Shown here piece by piece: positions 5,442 through 5,530 of a stretch of DNA of 5,530 bases. Positions within the stretch are counted from its first letter, which is position 1; each line of letters begins with the position of its first letter. A program made the position numbers and the translations under genes. The notes under the pieces are model-generated. The model had not been told where the DNA came from. It was given only the letters and a program-made list of their open reading frames with translations, and ran no database searches. The stretch comes from Nonomuraea sp. (GTDB lineage Bacteria > Actinomycetota > Actinomycetes > Streptosporangiales > Streptosporangiaceae), in assembly GCA_013362835.1 (NCBI GenBank), contig JABFVJ010000066.1, positions 1-5,530 of the forward strand, in the 5' to 3' direction.

Positions 5442-5530
5442 CTGCCCTCCCCTTCGCCGGAGTCCGTGCTCGCGCCGCCCTCTCCATCGGAGACGTCCGT
5501 GCTCGTGGCGCCCTCTCCCCCGGCGACGTC
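5438..5530 (-). CDS. C-terminal tail of the upstream operon gene (5' part outside window), acidic repeat
   Basis: On the minus strand an open frame enters from the right edge and ends at the TGA at 5440-5438, overlapping the permease GTG as GTGA. The visible 30 residues are rich in Gly, Ser, Thr, Asp and Glu and contain two 11-residue units, DVAGGEGATST and DVSDGEGGAST, followed by a degenerate DSGEGEGR. In RbsA/RbsC/RbsB-type operons the gene before the permease usually encodes the ATP-binding subunit, so this is probably its tail. That is inferred from context and the four-base overlap, since no ATPase motif is visible. The tail looks disordered and is not part of any known catalytic domain. 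Confidence 0.6.
   Translation of the reverse strand, partial: DVAGGEGATSTDVSDGEGGASTDSGEGEGR
5463..5528. repeat. Two 33-bp imperfect tandem repeats within a coding tail
   Basis: Units at 5463-5495 and 5496-5528 match at 28 of 33 positions by eye. A shorter, more diverged remnant occupies about 5444-5462. The unit length is a multiple of three, so the minus-strand frame gives an 11-residue peptide repeat. The array reaches the window edge and may continue beyond it. Confidence 0.8.

Noticed and set aside
3493..5487. Long minus-strand open frame of 664 codons across the permease and binding-protein genes
   Set aside because: It reads across two recognisable transporter genes in the wrong frame and has the same Arg/Gly-rich shadow composition.
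5444..5530. CRISPR-like direct repeats at the right edge
   Set aside because: The units are contiguous without spacers, a multiple of three in length and in frame with a coding tail; it is a protein repeat.

Overview
The base composition (very high GC, strongly GC-biased third codon positions), frequent GTG starts, apparently leaderless regulator genes and an HTH/DUF5753 regulator (a family known essentially from actinomycetes) point to a sporulating or soil actinomycete of the Streptomycetaceae or Streptosporangiales type. The genus cannot be fixed from this window.

Layout. Plus strand, left to right: the 3' end of a probable GNAT acetyltransferase (1-180); an aminoglycoside-phosphotransferase-fold (ACAD10/FadE36-like) protein with its own good promoter (244-1257); and a three-gene cassette made of a small orphan protein (1345-1605), an XRE-type HTH/DUF5753 regulator (1665-2516) and a second small orphan protein (2586-2852). 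Minus strand, from the right edge inward: the 3' tail of an unseen gene carrying an 11-residue acidic repeat (5438-5530), an RbsC-type sugar ABC permease (4491-5441), an RbsB-type lipoprotein sugar-binding protein (3507-4457) and a TetR regulator (2866-3483). The two groups converge at 2852/2866, where the 13-bp gap is the second copy of an exact 13-bp tandem repeat. No stretch over 300 bases lacks a gene.

How the genes work together. The minus-strand block looks like one operon for uptake of a sugar or sugar-like solute. The upstream gene overlaps the permease by 4 bp (GTGA) and by context is probably the ATPase. The TetR protein sits 23 bp after the binding-protein gene and is the natural candidate local regulator, possibly with its own leaderless promoter. 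The plus-strand cassette resembles the WhiJ/AbaA-type loci of actinomycetes, in which a DUF5753 regulator travels with small partner proteins.

The most notable observation is that the tetranucleotide AATT, rare in such DNA, occurs (by eye) only five times in the window. All five lie in the three intergenic regions of this cassette, within CAATT-cored sites that include a perfect 16-bp palindrome overlapping a TACAAT -10 box. This suggests a shared autoregulatory operator for a small self-contained regulatory module whose two small proteins have no known function.
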